Notes under the pieces: model-generated
What the model saw: only the letters and a program-made list of their open reading frames with translations
Told to the model about the DNA's origin: nothing
The model's database searches: none
IMG/VR virus record: IMGVR_UViG_3300006914_000013
Span: 20,386 to 84,385 of that record
Source: a virus
Length of the DNA: 64,000 nt
Direction: 5' to 3' (one strand)
Program-made: the position numbers and the translations under genes
Shown here: positions 1-9,951 of the stretch, one piece after another
How positions within the stretch are numbered: the first letter of the stretch is position 1
Layout of the letters: each line of letters opens with the position of its first letter

Positions 1-2
1 AG

Positions 3-2747
3 CTCGCCGCTGGCCAGCAGATCACCATTATGCAAATGGCCTCGCAGGTTTGGGCGGACCTGGTGCGTTCCAAAGGCGGCGCGGGCTTCCTGCAGGAAGA
101 GGCCAAGATGCAGGCCGACGCCCTGCTGCTGAAAATCAAGGCGCTTTCGCTGACCCGCAACAAGGACACCGCCGAGGTCGACATCCGGCTGGCCATCCAG
201 TCGCTGGAAACCGAGAACAAAAAGCTCGGCAAGGCTGCTGTCGACCGCATGCAGCAGATCAAGGACTTCCTGATCGCCGCCGCCGACAAGCTGGACCCGG
301 GGGCCAACAAGAGCCTGCTGGAAACCGGGGTCAAGGAAATCACCAAGGGGCAGGAAATCACCGGCGCCAAGTCGGTGGCCGAGATTGACGCCCGGGTCAA
401 GATCAACAACGAACTGTTTGAGAAGGTCCGCACCAACCCGGATTTCCGCACCAACCTGTTGCAGATGCCGGACACCACCGTGGGCCGTGAGGCGGCGCTG
501 TCCTACACGGAGCCGGGCAGCCAAGGCATTCCGATGGAGGATGTGCTGAACGGCACACAGGAATACAAGGACTTCCTCGATCTGGCCAAGACGTTCAACG
601 ACACCTACCTGAAGCAGATCGAAACCCGTAAAGCCTACGCGGCGGAACTGAAGCGGGGCCAGGCGCTGGGCGATGCCGTGGAGAAAGCCACCACGGAGTT
701 CAACGACTTCAGGACCAACAAGCAGTTTCCTCAAGCCCGCGGGGCGCTGAACGCCAAGATCAACGCACAGATCGCGGTCGAGAATGACAACCTCGCCGAG
801 GCGGAACGCCAGCGCGTGGCCAACCTGTCGAACACGGACATCGACAAAGACAAGACCATTCTCAAGAACGAACTGGACGCCAGGGCGCGCATCGCCAAGC
901 TGGAAATCGAGCGCGCCAAGGAACTGGAGCAGATCAACCGCGAAGAGGCCAAGGTCGAGCTGGGCCGTGGCCAGCGGCAGAAGGCAGGCGAGCAGGCGCG
1001 GCTCAAAGGCACGCTGGACAACGCCACCAACCTGACCCCGCAAGCAGCGATTGACTCGACGATCGACCAGTTCGACAAGGTCAACGCCGAACGGCTGGCC
1101 CTGTTTGAGGAACAACTGCGGCAGCAAGGCACCCTGACTGACCTGTCGGACGCCGAGATTGAGGAAAAGCGCAAGTCGCTGGCCCCGTACAAAGAGCAAG
1201 CGGCCTACCTAGAGCTGGTGTTCCGTCGTGAGCGCCAAGTGCGCGACGACATCGACGCCCAGCTCGCGCTCACCCTGAGCAGCGGCAACTTGATCAATGA
1301 CGCCCGGCTGGAAGACAAGGGCCTGGCCCCCGGGGACCGCACACAGCGCCGCGACTTCCTGCTCAACCAACGCAACCTGCTGCTCGACAAGCGCGACAAC
1401 GCAATCAACACACTGGGCATTGCCCAGGGCAAAGTTCAGGACCTGGTCCCCAAATCCTTGGCCGACCCGGACAACCGGAACGTGGCCGAGTCGCTGCGCG
1501 TGGCGCGGGCGGAAGTCCACGACCTGACAGCGGTGATCGCCGACGCCAACACGGCGCTGGGGCAGACCGGTCTGGAACTGGAGCGCGTCACCGGCACTTG
1601 GGAGACGGGGTTCAAGCGCGCCTTCGACCCGAACGTCATCATGCGCAGCCTGGAACAGTCGGAGTCGTCGTTTGAGCACTTCGGCGAGGTCATCAATGAC
1701 CATGTGGTCGGCGCCATCGAAGGCATCGGCGATGCCTTTGCCGATGCCGTGGTGGAAGGCGAAAGCCTCGGCCACGCCATCGACGATGTGTTCTCGTCGC
1801 TCACCAAAGAGACCATGCGCACGCTGATCAAGACGCTCAGCAACGAGACGATCGGCAGCCTCACCGGCACCCTGTTCGGCAGCAAGGAGCCGGGGCAACA
1901 GGGCCTCTTGCCGAGCCTGTTTGCGCGCTTGGGGCTTGGCGGTGGGGCGAAGAAAGGCGAAGCCACCCACACCACGGCGCAAGCCACCCAGCCGGTGGGC
2001 TTCGTTGACCGGGTGGTCAGCTCGCTGACCTTCGGCAGTTCAGAGGTCGAGAAAGACGGCAGCTGCCTGCCGCCAGAAACCGCCGAGGCGATGAAGAAAG
2101 TCGCCGCTGGCCCGGGGCTGGACAAGCTGGTTGCCGCCGAAGGCAAAGGCTTTTTCGAGGAACTGGGCGGGGGCTTCGTTGGCCTGCTGGACGATGTCAC
2201 TAGTGGTTTCGGCAAGGTGTTCGGCAACCTCGGCGGGCTGCTCGGGCTGGGCAGCTCCAGCGGCGCGGGCCAGGCCACCGGCCTATTCAGCCTCGGCACC
2301 ATGGTGGCTGGCATGTTTGCTGGCGGCGCGGGCGGGGCCGCCACCTACAAGGGTGCCTATGGCTTCGCCGGTGGCGGCATCATTCACGGGCCAGGCACTG
2401 GCACCTCGGACTCGATCCCGGCCTACCTGACCGGCCCGAGCGGCCAGCACACAGAACTGCGCGTGTCCAATGGCGAAGCCATCCTGAACGCCAAGGCCAC
2501 CGCCGCACTGGGCGCGGACTTTATCCACTCGGTGAACAACGGGCGGATGCTCAGCGCCCGCTCCAGCGCGGTGATGACCGATCAAGCCCAGCTGACCGGC
2601 TCGATGCCGGCGGCGCCGGTGTCCACCAACGGCCGCCCCGGCGGCGGTTCGGACATCTACAACGTCCACGTCACCCCGGCGCAGATGCGCATGCGCATGG
2701 GTGACTGGCTGGATCAGCAGATCCTCAACGAGAGGGCCAAGCGATGA
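3..2747 (+). CDS. Tail tape measure protein (5'-truncated by window edge)
   Basis: The frame is open from the first bases, so the N-terminus lies upstream; the first in-window Met is at 30. At least 914 residues are visible. The protein is long, charged and helical (Lys/Glu/Gln/Ala-rich) over its first two thirds, followed by Gly/Ala-rich hydrophobic stretches near residues 670-780. The C-terminus carries the typical tape-measure signature GGGIIHGPGTGTSDSIPAYL and then GEAILNAKA. Tape measure proteins set tail length and occupy the tail lumen of siphophages. It is followed by an ATGA-overlapping small tail gene, consistent with a tail operon. Confidence 0.9.
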   Translation, partial: LAAGQQITIMQMASQVWADLVRSKGGAGFLQEEAKMQADALLLKIKALSLTRNKDTAEVDIRLAIQSLETENKKLGKAAVDRMQQIKDFLIAAADKLDPGANKSLLETGVKEITKGQEITGAKSVAEIDARVKINNELFEKVRTNPDFRTNLLQMPDTTVGREAALSYTEPGSQGIPMEDVLNGTQEYKDFLDLAKTFNDTYLKQIETRKAYAAELKRGQALGDAVEKATTEFNDFRTNKQFPQARGALNAKINAQIAVENDNLAEAERQRVANLSNTDIDKDKTILKNELDARARIAKLEIERAKELEQINREEAKVELGRGQRQKAGEQARLKGTLDNATNLTPQAAIDSTIDQFDKVNAERLALFEEQLRQQGTLTDLSDAEIEEKRKSLAPYKEQAAYLELVFRRERQVRDDIDAQLALTLSSGNLINDARLEDKGLAPGDRTQRRDFLLNQRNLLLDKRDNAINTLGIAQGKVQDLVPKSLADPDNRNVAESLRVARAEVHDLTAVIADANTALGQTGLELERVTGTWETGFKRAFDPNVIMRSLEQSESSFEHFGEVINDHVVGAIEGIGDAFADAVVEGESLGHAIDDVFSSLTKETMRTLIKTLSNETIGSLTGTLFGSKEPGQQGLLPSLFARLGLGGGAKKGEATHTTAQATQPVGFVDRVVSSLTFGSSEVEKDGSCLPPETAEAMKKVAAGPGLDKLVAAEGKGFFEELGGGFVGLLDDVTSGFGKVFGNLGGLLGLGSSSGAGQATGLFSLGTMVAGMFAGGAGGAATYKGAYGFAGGGIIHGPGTGTSDSIPAYLTGPSGQHTELRVSNGEAILNAKATAALGADFIHSVNNGRMLSARSSAVMTDQAQLTGSMPAAPVSTNGRPGGGSDIYNVHVTPAQMRMRMGDWLDQQILNERAKR

Positions 2748-2965
2748 GCCTACACGCTCTGACCGGCACCCTAGTTCGCACGGATGGCAGCTGCGTGATC
2801 GTGTTCACTGGCCCGCCCTTCCGGGCGATCCAGTGGACGCTGGCTGGCTCCGGCACCCTGACCCTGATCAGCGAAGTCACCGACGCCCAGGGCGTTGCGC
2901 TGGCCCGCTACAACCCCGGCACGGCAGGCGACACCCCGACTGTCTCTGTGCATTACGTTCCGTGA
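2744..2965 (+). CDS. Small tail-module protein, beta-rich, unknown function
   Basis: A 73-aa protein whose ATG overlaps the tape measure stop (ATGA), implying translational coupling. It is rich in Thr, Val and Gly, with a pattern of alternating strands and the ending TPTVSVHYVP, like an immunoglobulin-type or other small beta domain. I do not recognise a family. Its position between tape measure and tail-tip genes suggests a tail-tip component, which is inference. Confidence 0.7.
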   Translation: MSLHALTGTLVRTDGSCVIVFTGPPFRAIQWTLAGSGTLTLISEVTDAQGVALARYNPGTAGDTPTVSVHYVP

Positions 2966-2972
2966 GGTGGGT

Positions 2973-3515
2973 ATGCCCCTTTTGACCGCAACGACCAACT
3001 TCACCATCCTCGACGCCAGCCCGGTGATCGAGAGCATTGTCCTGTCGGTGGTGGCCGCCGCTGCGCCGGGTACCGGCAAGGGCCGGATGATCCACCCGAC
3101 GCTGGGCACGCTGGACTACACGCTGGCCCCGCACGAATGGACCAACATGGCCGAGGACGCGATCATCGCGCCGATCTGGACCTCGCAGATGACCCTGTCG
3201 TCGGCGTCCAACACCCTGTGGCCGGGCAGCCTGCGCGACGTGGCACCAGAGGAACGCTGGATTCCCAGCGCTGGCCTGTCGATGCCGCTGGACATGCTCA
3301 AGGCGTTGATTGCCTTCTGGATGAACCCGCCCGATCCGGCGGTGGGGTACATCGAGTGGCACCCCTCCTACGTCACCAGCCTGAAGTTCAGCGTGATCAT
3401 CGTCGGCATAGAGGTCGGGGGTGCGCCCATGACCATGTCCCCGCAATCGGTCGGCACCGACCTGGTGGAATACCCGGTGACGGTCAAACTGCGCATCGTC
3501 GGCAGGGTGGCCTGA
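2973..3515 (+). CDS. Tail-tip protein, probable (180 aa)
   Basis: The frame is open from an earlier Met at 2895, but the ATG at 2973 lies 7 nt after the previous stop and has a GAGGTGGG ribosome-binding site, so this start is preferred. The 180-aa product is rich in Trp, Pro and hydrophobics (WIPSAGLSMPLDMLKALIAFW) with beta-rich ends. Its location directly after the tape measure corresponds to the distal-tail or tip slot of siphophages. No clear family was recognised; the assignment is positional. Confidence 0.6.
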   Translation: MPLLTATTNFTILDASPVIESIVLSVVAAAAPGTGKGRMIHPTLGTLDYTLAPHEWTNMAEDAIIAPIWTSQMTLSSASNTLWPGSLRDVAPEERWIPSAGLSMPLDMLKALIAFWMNPPDPAVGYIEWHPSYVTSLKFSVIIVGIEVGGAPMTMSPQSVGTDLVEYPVTVKLRIVGRVA

Positions 3516-3516
3516 C

Positions 3517-4476
3517 ATGGCCCTGCGTCTGCTGGCCGGGCCGTTCCCGATGAAGGACATCGACGGCAACTATGCGCGCTGCTTTCACAAGCCGTCGTGG
3601 TTCGATTCGCTGATGGCGATGGCAGCCGTGACCGTCATTCACAAACCCACCGGCGATTCGCTGCAGAGCGGCACCCTGATTCAGCTCGACGGCTTTACCG
3701 GCGTGCGTAACCCGTCATTGACCGCTTACGACCTCTACTGCCACGACACGCAGAACACCGGCATCGCCGTGGCGTCGGCGGGCTTCACCTACATGGTCAA
3801 GCGCTCCGTGCATCCGGTGACCCTCTACCCCGAGGGGGTGGACATCCCAGACTCCAGTTGGCTGGCCGGTGGTGCTTACTTCCTGGCGGAACGGGTGTTG
3901 TTCATGGGACTGCGCAGTCGTCTGCACAGTGAAACCGGCAGTGGTGCCATCGAAGCCACCCTGCCCACCATGAACGCCGGGGGCATCGGCTACACCTACA
4001 GCCCGGGGCCTGCCGCCGGAACAGTGTTTGTATCGGCGATGGATTCCGCCGTGCTGTACGACCACGTCAACCGGGAAATCGTCAGCTGGCATCGCAAGCT
4101 GGGGTTCGACGCGGCCTACCCGCCGACCTACTCCCCGGCTCTCGGGGTCTGGTTTGTGCTGCGCCAGGAACTTAGCCCCGAGGTGCATCACACCATCAGT
4201 ATTTACGCCGATGAGCCAATGCCCACGTCCCTGTCCGCCCCTGTGGCGCTCGGCATCGTAGGCCAAGGCAGCTCGGTCGAATACCGCACCCGCCTGCTTG
4301 GCGCCAGTGGCGAACCGTGTGCCGGTGTACTGGTGGACTGGTCCAGTACCACGCCGGGGGTGGTGCAGATCGCGCAATCAACCACCGACGTGGACGGCTA
4401 CGCCCGCACCCGGGTGACCCTGCCGATCGGCAGCACCGGCCTTAACTTCAACCTGACCGCAGGGGTGCTGCTCTGA
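3517..4476 (+). CDS. Tail protein with C-terminal Ig-like domain
   Basis: A 319-aa protein starting 1 nt after the previous stop. The last ~85 residues look like a bacterial Ig-like fold: the pattern VEYRTRLLGASGEPCAGVLV, then W-S-S-T-T-P-G-V-V and D-V-D-G-Y-A-R-T-R-V-T, as in Big_1-type domains of invasins and phage tail proteins. The N-terminal part is beta-rich with many aromatic residues. It ends in a TGATG overlap with a gene of similar design, so the pair may form adjacent tail-tip subunits that contact the host surface. Confidence 0.65.
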   Translation: MALRLLAGPFPMKDIDGNYARCFHKPSWFDSLMAMAAVTVIHKPTGDSLQSGTLIQLDGFTGVRNPSLTAYDLYCHDTQNTGIAVASAGFTYMVKRSVHPVTLYPEGVDIPDSSWLAGGAYFLAERVLFMGLRSRLHSETGSGAIEATLPTMNAGGIGYTYSPGPAAGTVFVSAMDSAVLYDHVNREIVSWHRKLGFDAAYPPTYSPALGVWFVLRQELSPEVHHTISIYADEPMPTSLSAPVALGIVGQGSSVEYRTRLLGASGEPCAGVLVDWSSTTPGVVQIAQSTTDVDGYARTRVTLPIGSTGLNFNLTAGVLL

Positions 4477-5612
4477 TGCCCATCAAACAGGTTTTTGAGT
4501 CAGACGTAGCGGTCTACCCGCTAACCCACCGGGCCGTGCCCCGCGTTGGGGTTTTCCCTGGCGACGGTATCAGTTACTTCTGGTACAGCCCCATCGAAAC
4601 AAACTTCACATGCAGCATGTACATCGACTTTTTCCGCGGGCTGTTCACGGTCAAAGACCCGAACTACCCCGGCGAATTTGAGGTGCATCTGTTGTGCGTG
4701 ATGCGCCAGGACGAGTGGCCGAGCTGGAGCGTACAGACGTTGGTGTGGGATGGCCGCTCTGGTGCGTTCAAGGGCATGCGCCAGAACATCACGTCTTTCA
4801 TGATCGCGTTCATGTTTTCCGCCCCTGACGGAACAATCTGGGCCACCAGTCTCTACGACTACGGGTTTTTTAAGGTGGACCCGGTTACATGGTTAATGAC
4901 CATGCACCCGGTGCTGTTCACCGACTTGGGGGCCAACATCGGCAGCATCGGCGGCGCTCCCGGTACCAGCGCCATTGCCATTGACCCCACTCGGGACGTG
5001 GTGATCACCCGCCTGCACGAAAACACTTCGTCACAGTTGTCGGTCTGCCGGCTTTCCAACGGGGACTGGCTGCGCACGATCAACGTGGCCGGCAACATCG
5101 AGTTCTTGTTCATTGCCGAACCGCCGATGGCCTACGCCGTGGAAACCAACGGCAACCTGACCGCCTTCAACTATGAAACCGGCGAAGTGACCGGCGTGCT
5201 GCACACCGGGCTGGTCAGTGGCGGCTTCACCTGGGCCAACACCGCGTTCACCTGGGACCCGTTCATGCGCCGGGTGATGTTCTGCTTCAACTCGCCTGAC
5301 ACCCTACCCGACTGCATTTGCACCACCAAACTCAAAGGCTTCTACCCTGTGGCGTTGCCCGTTGGCATGACCCCGCCGATCCCCCTGCGCTCTCCGCAGA
5401 AGGGCAAGACTGTGCCGGTGCTCAATCGGGTGTATGGCGGCGCGGGTGAAGGGATCGTAGGTCAAGAGCTGACCTACACTGTAGGGAATGATTCAGCGGC
5501 AACCGTGAGCCCTGGCAGGAAAGCCAGCGAGAACAACGGAACCGTGCAAGTCCAACTGGCCGGCGTACTTGCTGGCGCAAATTCCATCGTTAGTGAAACT
5601 TCGGTGCCCTAA
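4476..5612 (+). CDS. Tail protein, propeller-like, with C-terminal Ig-like segment
   Basis: A 378-aa protein overlapping its upstream neighbour by one base (TGATG). The body shows repeated hydrophobic strands with Trp/Phe/Tyr-rich blocks (IWATSLYDYGFFKVDP, YAVETNGNLTAFNYETGEVTG) that resemble beta-propeller blades. The last ~60 residues (GEGIVGQELTYTVGNDSAAT) again suggest a small Ig-like domain. It is probably a tail-tip or receptor-contact protein. I recognise no named family; the propeller reading is inference. Confidence 0.6.
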   Translation: MPIKQVFESDVAVYPLTHRAVPRVGVFPGDGISYFWYSPIETNFTCSMYIDFFRGLFTVKDPNYPGEFEVHLLCVMRQDEWPSWSVQTLVWDGRSGAFKGMRQNITSFMIAFMFSAPDGTIWATSLYDYGFFKVDPVTWLMTMHPVLFTDLGANIGSIGGAPGTSAIAIDPTRDVVITRLHENTSSQLSVCRLSNGDWLRTINVAGNIEFLFIAEPPMAYAVETNGNLTAFNYETGEVTGVLHTGLVSGGFTWANTAFTWDPFMRRVMFCFNSPDTLPDCICTTKLKGFYPVALPVGMTPPIPLRSPQKGKTVPVLNRVYGGAGEGIVGQELTYTVGNDSAATVSPGRKASENNGTVQVQLAGVLAGANSIVSETSVP

Positions 5613-7093
5613 TGCTTACGGAATTCCCGTACCTGCGCTACCCGAGCGAGGACGTTGTGCGCAACGTCCAGCTGGTGCATTACAAGGCGACCAGCACCAC
5701 CTGGGCGCAACTGGTCGGCGGCACCGCCACCATGTACCAGGACCTAAGCCCCTTTGCCGACAACATCACCCAGTCCGAGACTGGCCTGACCGTGGGCCTG
5801 GTGTTCTATCAGGAACTGTACGGCGTGGCGCAGCCCAAGATCGGCGACTTGATCCAGGTGCGCCTCGACGGCCTGCCGCTGTTCAACGGGCAGATCGAGG
5901 ACTTGTCGGACTACCGCGAGAGCCGTGGCGAGCGCGCCATGTCCCTGACCGTTCGCAGCCGGGACAGCAACAGCCTGTGGCGACAGACCAAGTGGGTCGG
6001 CAACGTCTATCCCGCTGGCAGCGAACTGGGCGTTATTGCCCGGGACGTGCTCACCGCCATCGGCCTGACCACCTCGGAAATCCGTGGCTCGCTGGTGCTG
6101 GGCATCGCAACCGTGCATGGCGACACCCAACTGGCCGACACACCGGCATGGGACATGCTGACCGACATCCTGCAGGTCGCTGGCCTTGAGCCGTGGGTCG
6201 ACGCCTTGGGGCGCTTTAAGCCAATCTCCCGCGACATCGTGCGCCCTGCCGACCTAGTGCTGGAGCCGTACCAACTGCTGCGTATCAGCGGTTCGCGCAA
6301 CAAGACCGCCGTAACCTCCGTGATTCTCAAGTGGCTCGACCCGAACCTGAGCAAGAGCTTGCAGCAGGCTCAGGTGCTGGCTCGCGAGTCGATCACCGCC
6401 GGGTTCTTCAAGCTCAAGCAGGAACGCGAGTTGTACTGGTCGGACGACCGCCGGCAGCGCGCCGACAACACCTGGATGAAGACCATCACCTCGGTCAACG
6501 ACGGCCTGCTGCCGGTCGGCGATGAGGACTACGAACAGAAAAGCGAGTTCAGCGGCGAAATAACCGTGACCAGCAAGGCGTGGGTACCGACCCTAGCCAC
6601 CGCCGCCCTCGCCGCCATGCTGTACGCCGCCACCGACCCGGATGTGGTGCAGGTAGGGCCAACCGGAACCGGCTTCACCATCCCGATCGGGCGGATCGCC
6701 GAGGCCGCCGGGCAGATCGCGTTCTTCCTGATCATCATGTCCCTCGGCACCGGGGTGTATGAGATTTGGGGTGAACCCTACGACTACGTCCACGAAACCA
6801 ACACCACCGAAGCCTACAACGACAGCACGCCAGAATGGATGCGCCTGGAAGAAGGTCTTGACTCGGACTTCGTGATGAACGAAGGCCACGCCCAGCAGAT
6901 CGCCGTGCGCGAACTGCTGTACCGCTCCCTGTCGGCCATCACCTGGAACGTCGACATCATTGACCACCCGGCGCTGGAGCGCGGCGACATCCTGCAACTG
7001 CCGGACGGTTCGCGCCTGTACGTGCTGACGTTCTCCCGCGACCTGACCCGTGGGTCGGCGGCCATGCTCTCGGTACAGGGGTTCCGCGTCTGA
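5612..7093 (+). CDS. Tail hub / baseplate hub-like protein
   Basis: A 493-aa protein, start overlapping the previous stop by one base. It contains the hub-like pattern TPAWDMLTDILQVAGLEPWV followed by DALGRFKPI, which recurs in gp27/gpD-type tail hub proteins, and an N-terminal region describing a small beta-barrel (GDLIQVRLDGLPLFNGQIED). One hydrophobic segment lies near residues 353-375 (IAEAAGQIAFFLIIMSLGTG). Its position between tip proteins and fibres fits a hub that closes the tail tube. Confidence 0.6.
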   Translation: MLTEFPYLRYPSEDVVRNVQLVHYKATSTTWAQLVGGTATMYQDLSPFADNITQSETGLTVGLVFYQELYGVAQPKIGDLIQVRLDGLPLFNGQIEDLSDYRESRGERAMSLTVRSRDSNSLWRQTKWVGNVYPAGSELGVIARDVLTAIGLTTSEIRGSLVLGIATVHGDTQLADTPAWDMLTDILQVAGLEPWVDALGRFKPISRDIVRPADLVLEPYQLLRISGSRNKTAVTSVILKWLDPNLSKSLQQAQVLARESITAGFFKLKQERELYWSDDRRQRADNTWMKTITSVNDGLLPVGDEDYEQKSEFSGEITVTSKAWVPTLATAALAAMLYAATDPDVVQVGPTGTGFTIPIGRIAEAAGQIAFFLIIMSLGTGVYEIWGEPYDYVHETNTTEAYNDSTPEWMRLEEGLDSDFVMNEGHAQQIAVRELLYRSLSAITWNVDIIDHPALERGDILQLPDGSRLYVLTFSRDLTRGSAAMLSVQGFRV

Positions 7094-7605
7094 TGGCCGG
7101 CTTACTGACCTACCTCATTCGTGGCGAAATTGACCAGTCGATCAGGGAGATTGACGGCACCATCCTGACCCGCCCGACCCTGCTGGTGACTGACGGCCTC
7201 GCCCTGACCTACGGCTGCGATGTCGACGTGGGCCTCAAGTCGTTGGACAGCAACACCGGCGATGAAGTGGTGGCACCGCTGCGCAACGTGGCGATCGCGG
7301 CCAACAGCCGGGATCTGATCTACGCCGACGCCGGCACCGCCGTGCGCCTGCGCCGTTCGGAAACCGGGCGCTGGGAAGTCACTGGCCTGTCGAAGCGCCG
7401 CCCCGGTTCGTACACCCGCACCCCGGTTCACATTCCCGACCCTAGCTTTGGCCCGATTGCCTACGACCTCGGCACCACCGTCGATGTCGGCCTGGTCGCC
7501 CGCGCCCTGACCTATGACGAACTCGCCAGCTTCGGCGGCTACGGCGTTGTGCCTTACGGCGCGACAGGGATTTTCCGTGGCGGCGTCCTGATCGAACTGA
7601 GGTAA
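7093..7605 (+). CDS. Baseplate / tail-tip assembly protein, probable
   Basis: A 170-aa beta-rich protein beginning in the TGATG overlap with the hub gene. It has an internal VRLRRSETGRWEVTGLSKRR strand pair and a C-terminal segment (AYDLGTTVDVGLVARALTYD) typical of small baseplate components that sit between hub and fibre. No catalytic motif is visible. The call rests on position and composition. Confidence 0.55.
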   Translation: MAGLLTYLIRGEIDQSIREIDGTILTRPTLLVTDGLALTYGCDVDVGLKSLDSNTGDEVVAPLRNVAIAANSRDLIYADAGTAVRLRRSETGRWEVTGLSKRRPGSYTRTPVHIPDPSFGPIAYDLGTTVDVGLVARALTYDELASFGGYGVVPYGATGIFRGGVLIELR

Positions 7606-7607
7606 GC

Positions 7608-9950
7608 ATGACTATTACATTGCAGCGCCTTGCGACCACCGGGGAAACGGCCTACATCCCCAAACACAACGCCAACTATGACGCGATCGAAGCCGCGATC
7701 AACGTGATGTCCGGCACGGTCGACACGTTGAGCAGCGCGGCGGCCAGTCCGACCAACCTGTTCAACATCGGCAAGGCGATGTTCGGCCCGATCGCCGTGG
7801 CGCTGGTCGGCGAGACTTCATTCGCCGAAAGCACGTCAGGCACCAACCTGACCTTGCAGCCGGGCTTCTTTTGGAGTGCCAGCGCCGCGCAGATGGCGTA
7901 CAAGTCGACCACCACGGTGATTCCGTTCAGTGGCGCCGCCGCCGGTACCTATTACATTCGCATGGGCATCGACGGCATTCCGTACCGCGACACCAGCAGC
8001 GCCGCCGCACTGTACTCGGTGGTGTGGTCCGGCACGGCGTTCACTTCGGTCAACAAGCTGGCCACCTATGCCCCGGGCTACCAGGATCTGCTCGACCTGC
8101 TCAGCAGTGGCTACTCGGGTCTGACCTACGCCAGCCCGGACAAGCGGATCGAAGCCACGGAAAAGGCCTTTAGCGCCCTGCTGAGCAAGAGCATCACCAC
8201 CGCCGACGTGACCTTGACCACCGCCGAAGCCATGGAACAGGGGGTGATCCGCCTGAGCGGCACGCCAACGGCGGCACGCAACCTGATCGTGCCGGCGAAG
8301 GCCAAGGTTTATTTCATCGACAACGATACGGCTGGCGCGTTTGCCGTGACGGTTAAGACCCCGTCCGGTACCGGTGTGGCTCTGCCGTCCGGCACCAACG
8401 GCGCGCTGTTCTGCGACGGGGTCAACGTGGTGTCGATCGCCTCGGGCACTGGCGGCGGTGGCGGTGCCTCGGCCTTCACCGGGTTGTCCGACGTACCGGC
8501 CAGCTACTCCGGCCAGGCCAACAAAATGGTCAAGGTCAAGGCTGACGAATCCGGCCTGGAGTTCTCCACCGGCGCCGCTCCCACAGTGTTTACCGGGCTT
8601 ACCGACGCCCCCGCGAGCTACACCGGGCAGGCAGGCAAGGTGCCGGTGGTCAACCTGGCAGAGACTGGCCTTGAGTTCGGCAGCCCGGTGTCCAGCTACC
8701 TGGCCCTGTCCGACACCCCGAACGCCTACACCGGCCAGGCGTTTCGCGTGGTGTCGGTCAAGGGCGATGAGTCCGGGCTGGAATTCAGCGCCGCCGCCGC
8801 ACCGTCGACCCTGCTCGCCCTGTCCGACACCCCTGACACCTACGCCAGCCAGGCGCTGAAAGTGCTGCGGGTCAACGCCGCCGGCACCGGGGTCGAGTTT
8901 GCGATCGGCAGCGGCCCGGCGAACTTCCTGGAACTGCCGGACGCCCCCGACACCTACGCCAGTCAGGCGCTGAAGTTCGTCCGGGTCAATGCGGCGGCGA
9001 CAGGGTTGGAGTTCGCCCCTCTGGCTACCACCACCCTGCTCGCCCTGACCGACACGCCAGATACCTACGCCGGTTCCGCCTTCAAGGTGATCACGGTCAA
9101 GGGGGATGAGAGCGGCATCGAGTTCTCGGCAGCAGCCACCCCCACAAGTTTCATTGGGCTCACGGACGCGCCCACCAGTTACACCAGCCAAGGCGGCAAG
9201 ACGGTCAAGGTCAAGTCGGATGCCTCGGGCCTGGAGTTCGTCACGGTGCCGGCGGGCATCACTGCATTTACCGGCTTGAGCGATGTGCCAGCGAACTACA
9301 CCGGCGCGGGCGGCAAGAAGGTCAAGGTCAAGGCCGATGCCTCGGGCCTGGAGTTCGTCACCGACACGTCCGGCGCGACCGCCTTCACCGGCCTGAGCGA
9401 CGTGCCTGCCAACTACACCGGCGCCGCCAACAAGAAGGTCCGGGTCAACTCGGCAGGGACCGGCTTAGAGTTCGTCACCGACACCACTGGCGCCACGGCG
9501 TTTGTCGGCCTGTCTGACGTACCGGCCAGCTTCTCCGGGCAGGCGCTGAAAGGCGTGCGAGTCAACGCAGCAGCCAACGCGCTGGAGTTCTATGACGAAC
9601 CGGTGGTGATCGGTGTGGCGTGGAACGGTGTGCCGGCAGCCAACCAGGTGCTCGGCCTGTTCACCGCGCCGTATGCCATCGACTTCGCCGCCGCCATGGC
9701 CGGCTCCAGCGGGATCGCCCTGGTCGCGGCCACCGCGCAGACCGACATCACCGTCAACAAGATCGCCGCCAGCGGCCACGGCGTCACGGCAGTGGGCACC
9801 GTGCGCTTCGCCGCAGCCGGTGCGGCGCCGACCTTTATCGCCGCTTCGGCGTTCAGCCTGGCGGTTGGTGACGCCTTGCAATTCAAGGCCCCGGGCACGG
9901 CCGACGCCACGCTCGCGGACTTTTCATTCTCTGTCGTAGGGGTGCGCTGA
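7608..9950 (+). CDS. Tail fibre protein with ten tandem repeats
   Basis: A 780-aa protein, 2 nt after the previous stop. The N-terminal ~285 residues are unique and probably attach to the baseplate (the start THNANYDAIEAAINVMSGTV-like pattern is common in fibre N-termini). A Gly-rich hinge (GTGGGGGA) leads into ten repeats of about 37 residues with consensus FTGLSDVPASYTGQAGK-x-VKV and then GLEF. The last ~120 residues form an Ala/Thr-rich beta domain (AANQVLGLFTAPYAIDF) common at the tips of phage fibres. It likely forms a trimeric host-recognition fibre. Confidence 0.85.
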   Translation: MTITLQRLATTGETAYIPKHNANYDAIEAAINVMSGTVDTLSSAAASPTNLFNIGKAMFGPIAVALVGETSFAESTSGTNLTLQPGFFWSASAAQMAYKSTTTVIPFSGAAAGTYYIRMGIDGIPYRDTSSAAALYSVVWSGTAFTSVNKLATYAPGYQDLLDLLSSGYSGLTYASPDKRIEATEKAFSALLSKSITTADVTLTTAEAMEQGVIRLSGTPTAARNLIVPAKAKVYFIDNDTAGAFAVTVKTPSGTGVALPSGTNGALFCDGVNVVSIASGTGGGGGASAFTGLSDVPASYSGQANKMVKVKADESGLEFSTGAAPTVFTGLTDAPASYTGQAGKVPVVNLAETGLEFGSPVSSYLALSDTPNAYTGQAFRVVSVKGDESGLEFSAAAAPSTLLALSDTPDTYASQALKVLRVNAAGTGVEFAIGSGPANFLELPDAPDTYASQALKFVRVNAAATGLEFAPLATTTLLALTDTPDTYAGSAFKVITVKGDESGIEFSAAATPTSFIGLTDAPTSYTSQGGKTVKVKSDASGLEFVTVPAGITAFTGLSDVPANYTGAGGKKVKVKADASGLEFVTDTSGATAFTGLSDVPANYTGAANKKVRVNSAGTGLEFVTDTTGATAFVGLSDVPASFSGQALKGVRVNAAANALEFYDEPVVIGVAWNGVPAANQVLGLFTAPYAIDFAAAMAGSSGIALVAATAQTDITVNKIAASGHGVTAVGTVRFAAAGAAPTFIAASAFSLAVGDALQFKAPGTADATLADFSFSVVGVR
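8475..9590 (+). repeat. Ten tandem ~110-bp coding repeats in the tail fibre
   Basis: Ten in-frame units of about 36-39 codons run without interruption. Each begins with F/L-x-x-L-S/T-D-x-P and ends with G-L/V-E-F. Units 8 and 9 are the most alike at protein level. Array length could change by recombination. Confidence 0.85.
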
Positions 9951-9951
9951 C

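Noticed and set aside
7836-9191. 451-codon minus-strand frame opposite the tail fibre
   Set aside because: Mirror of the repetitive fibre gene; repeats in the frame only reflect the sense repeats.
8475-9590. Tandem repeats considered as a CRISPR or satellite array
   Set aside because: The units are in frame, ~111 bp, and encode a continuous fibre shaft.
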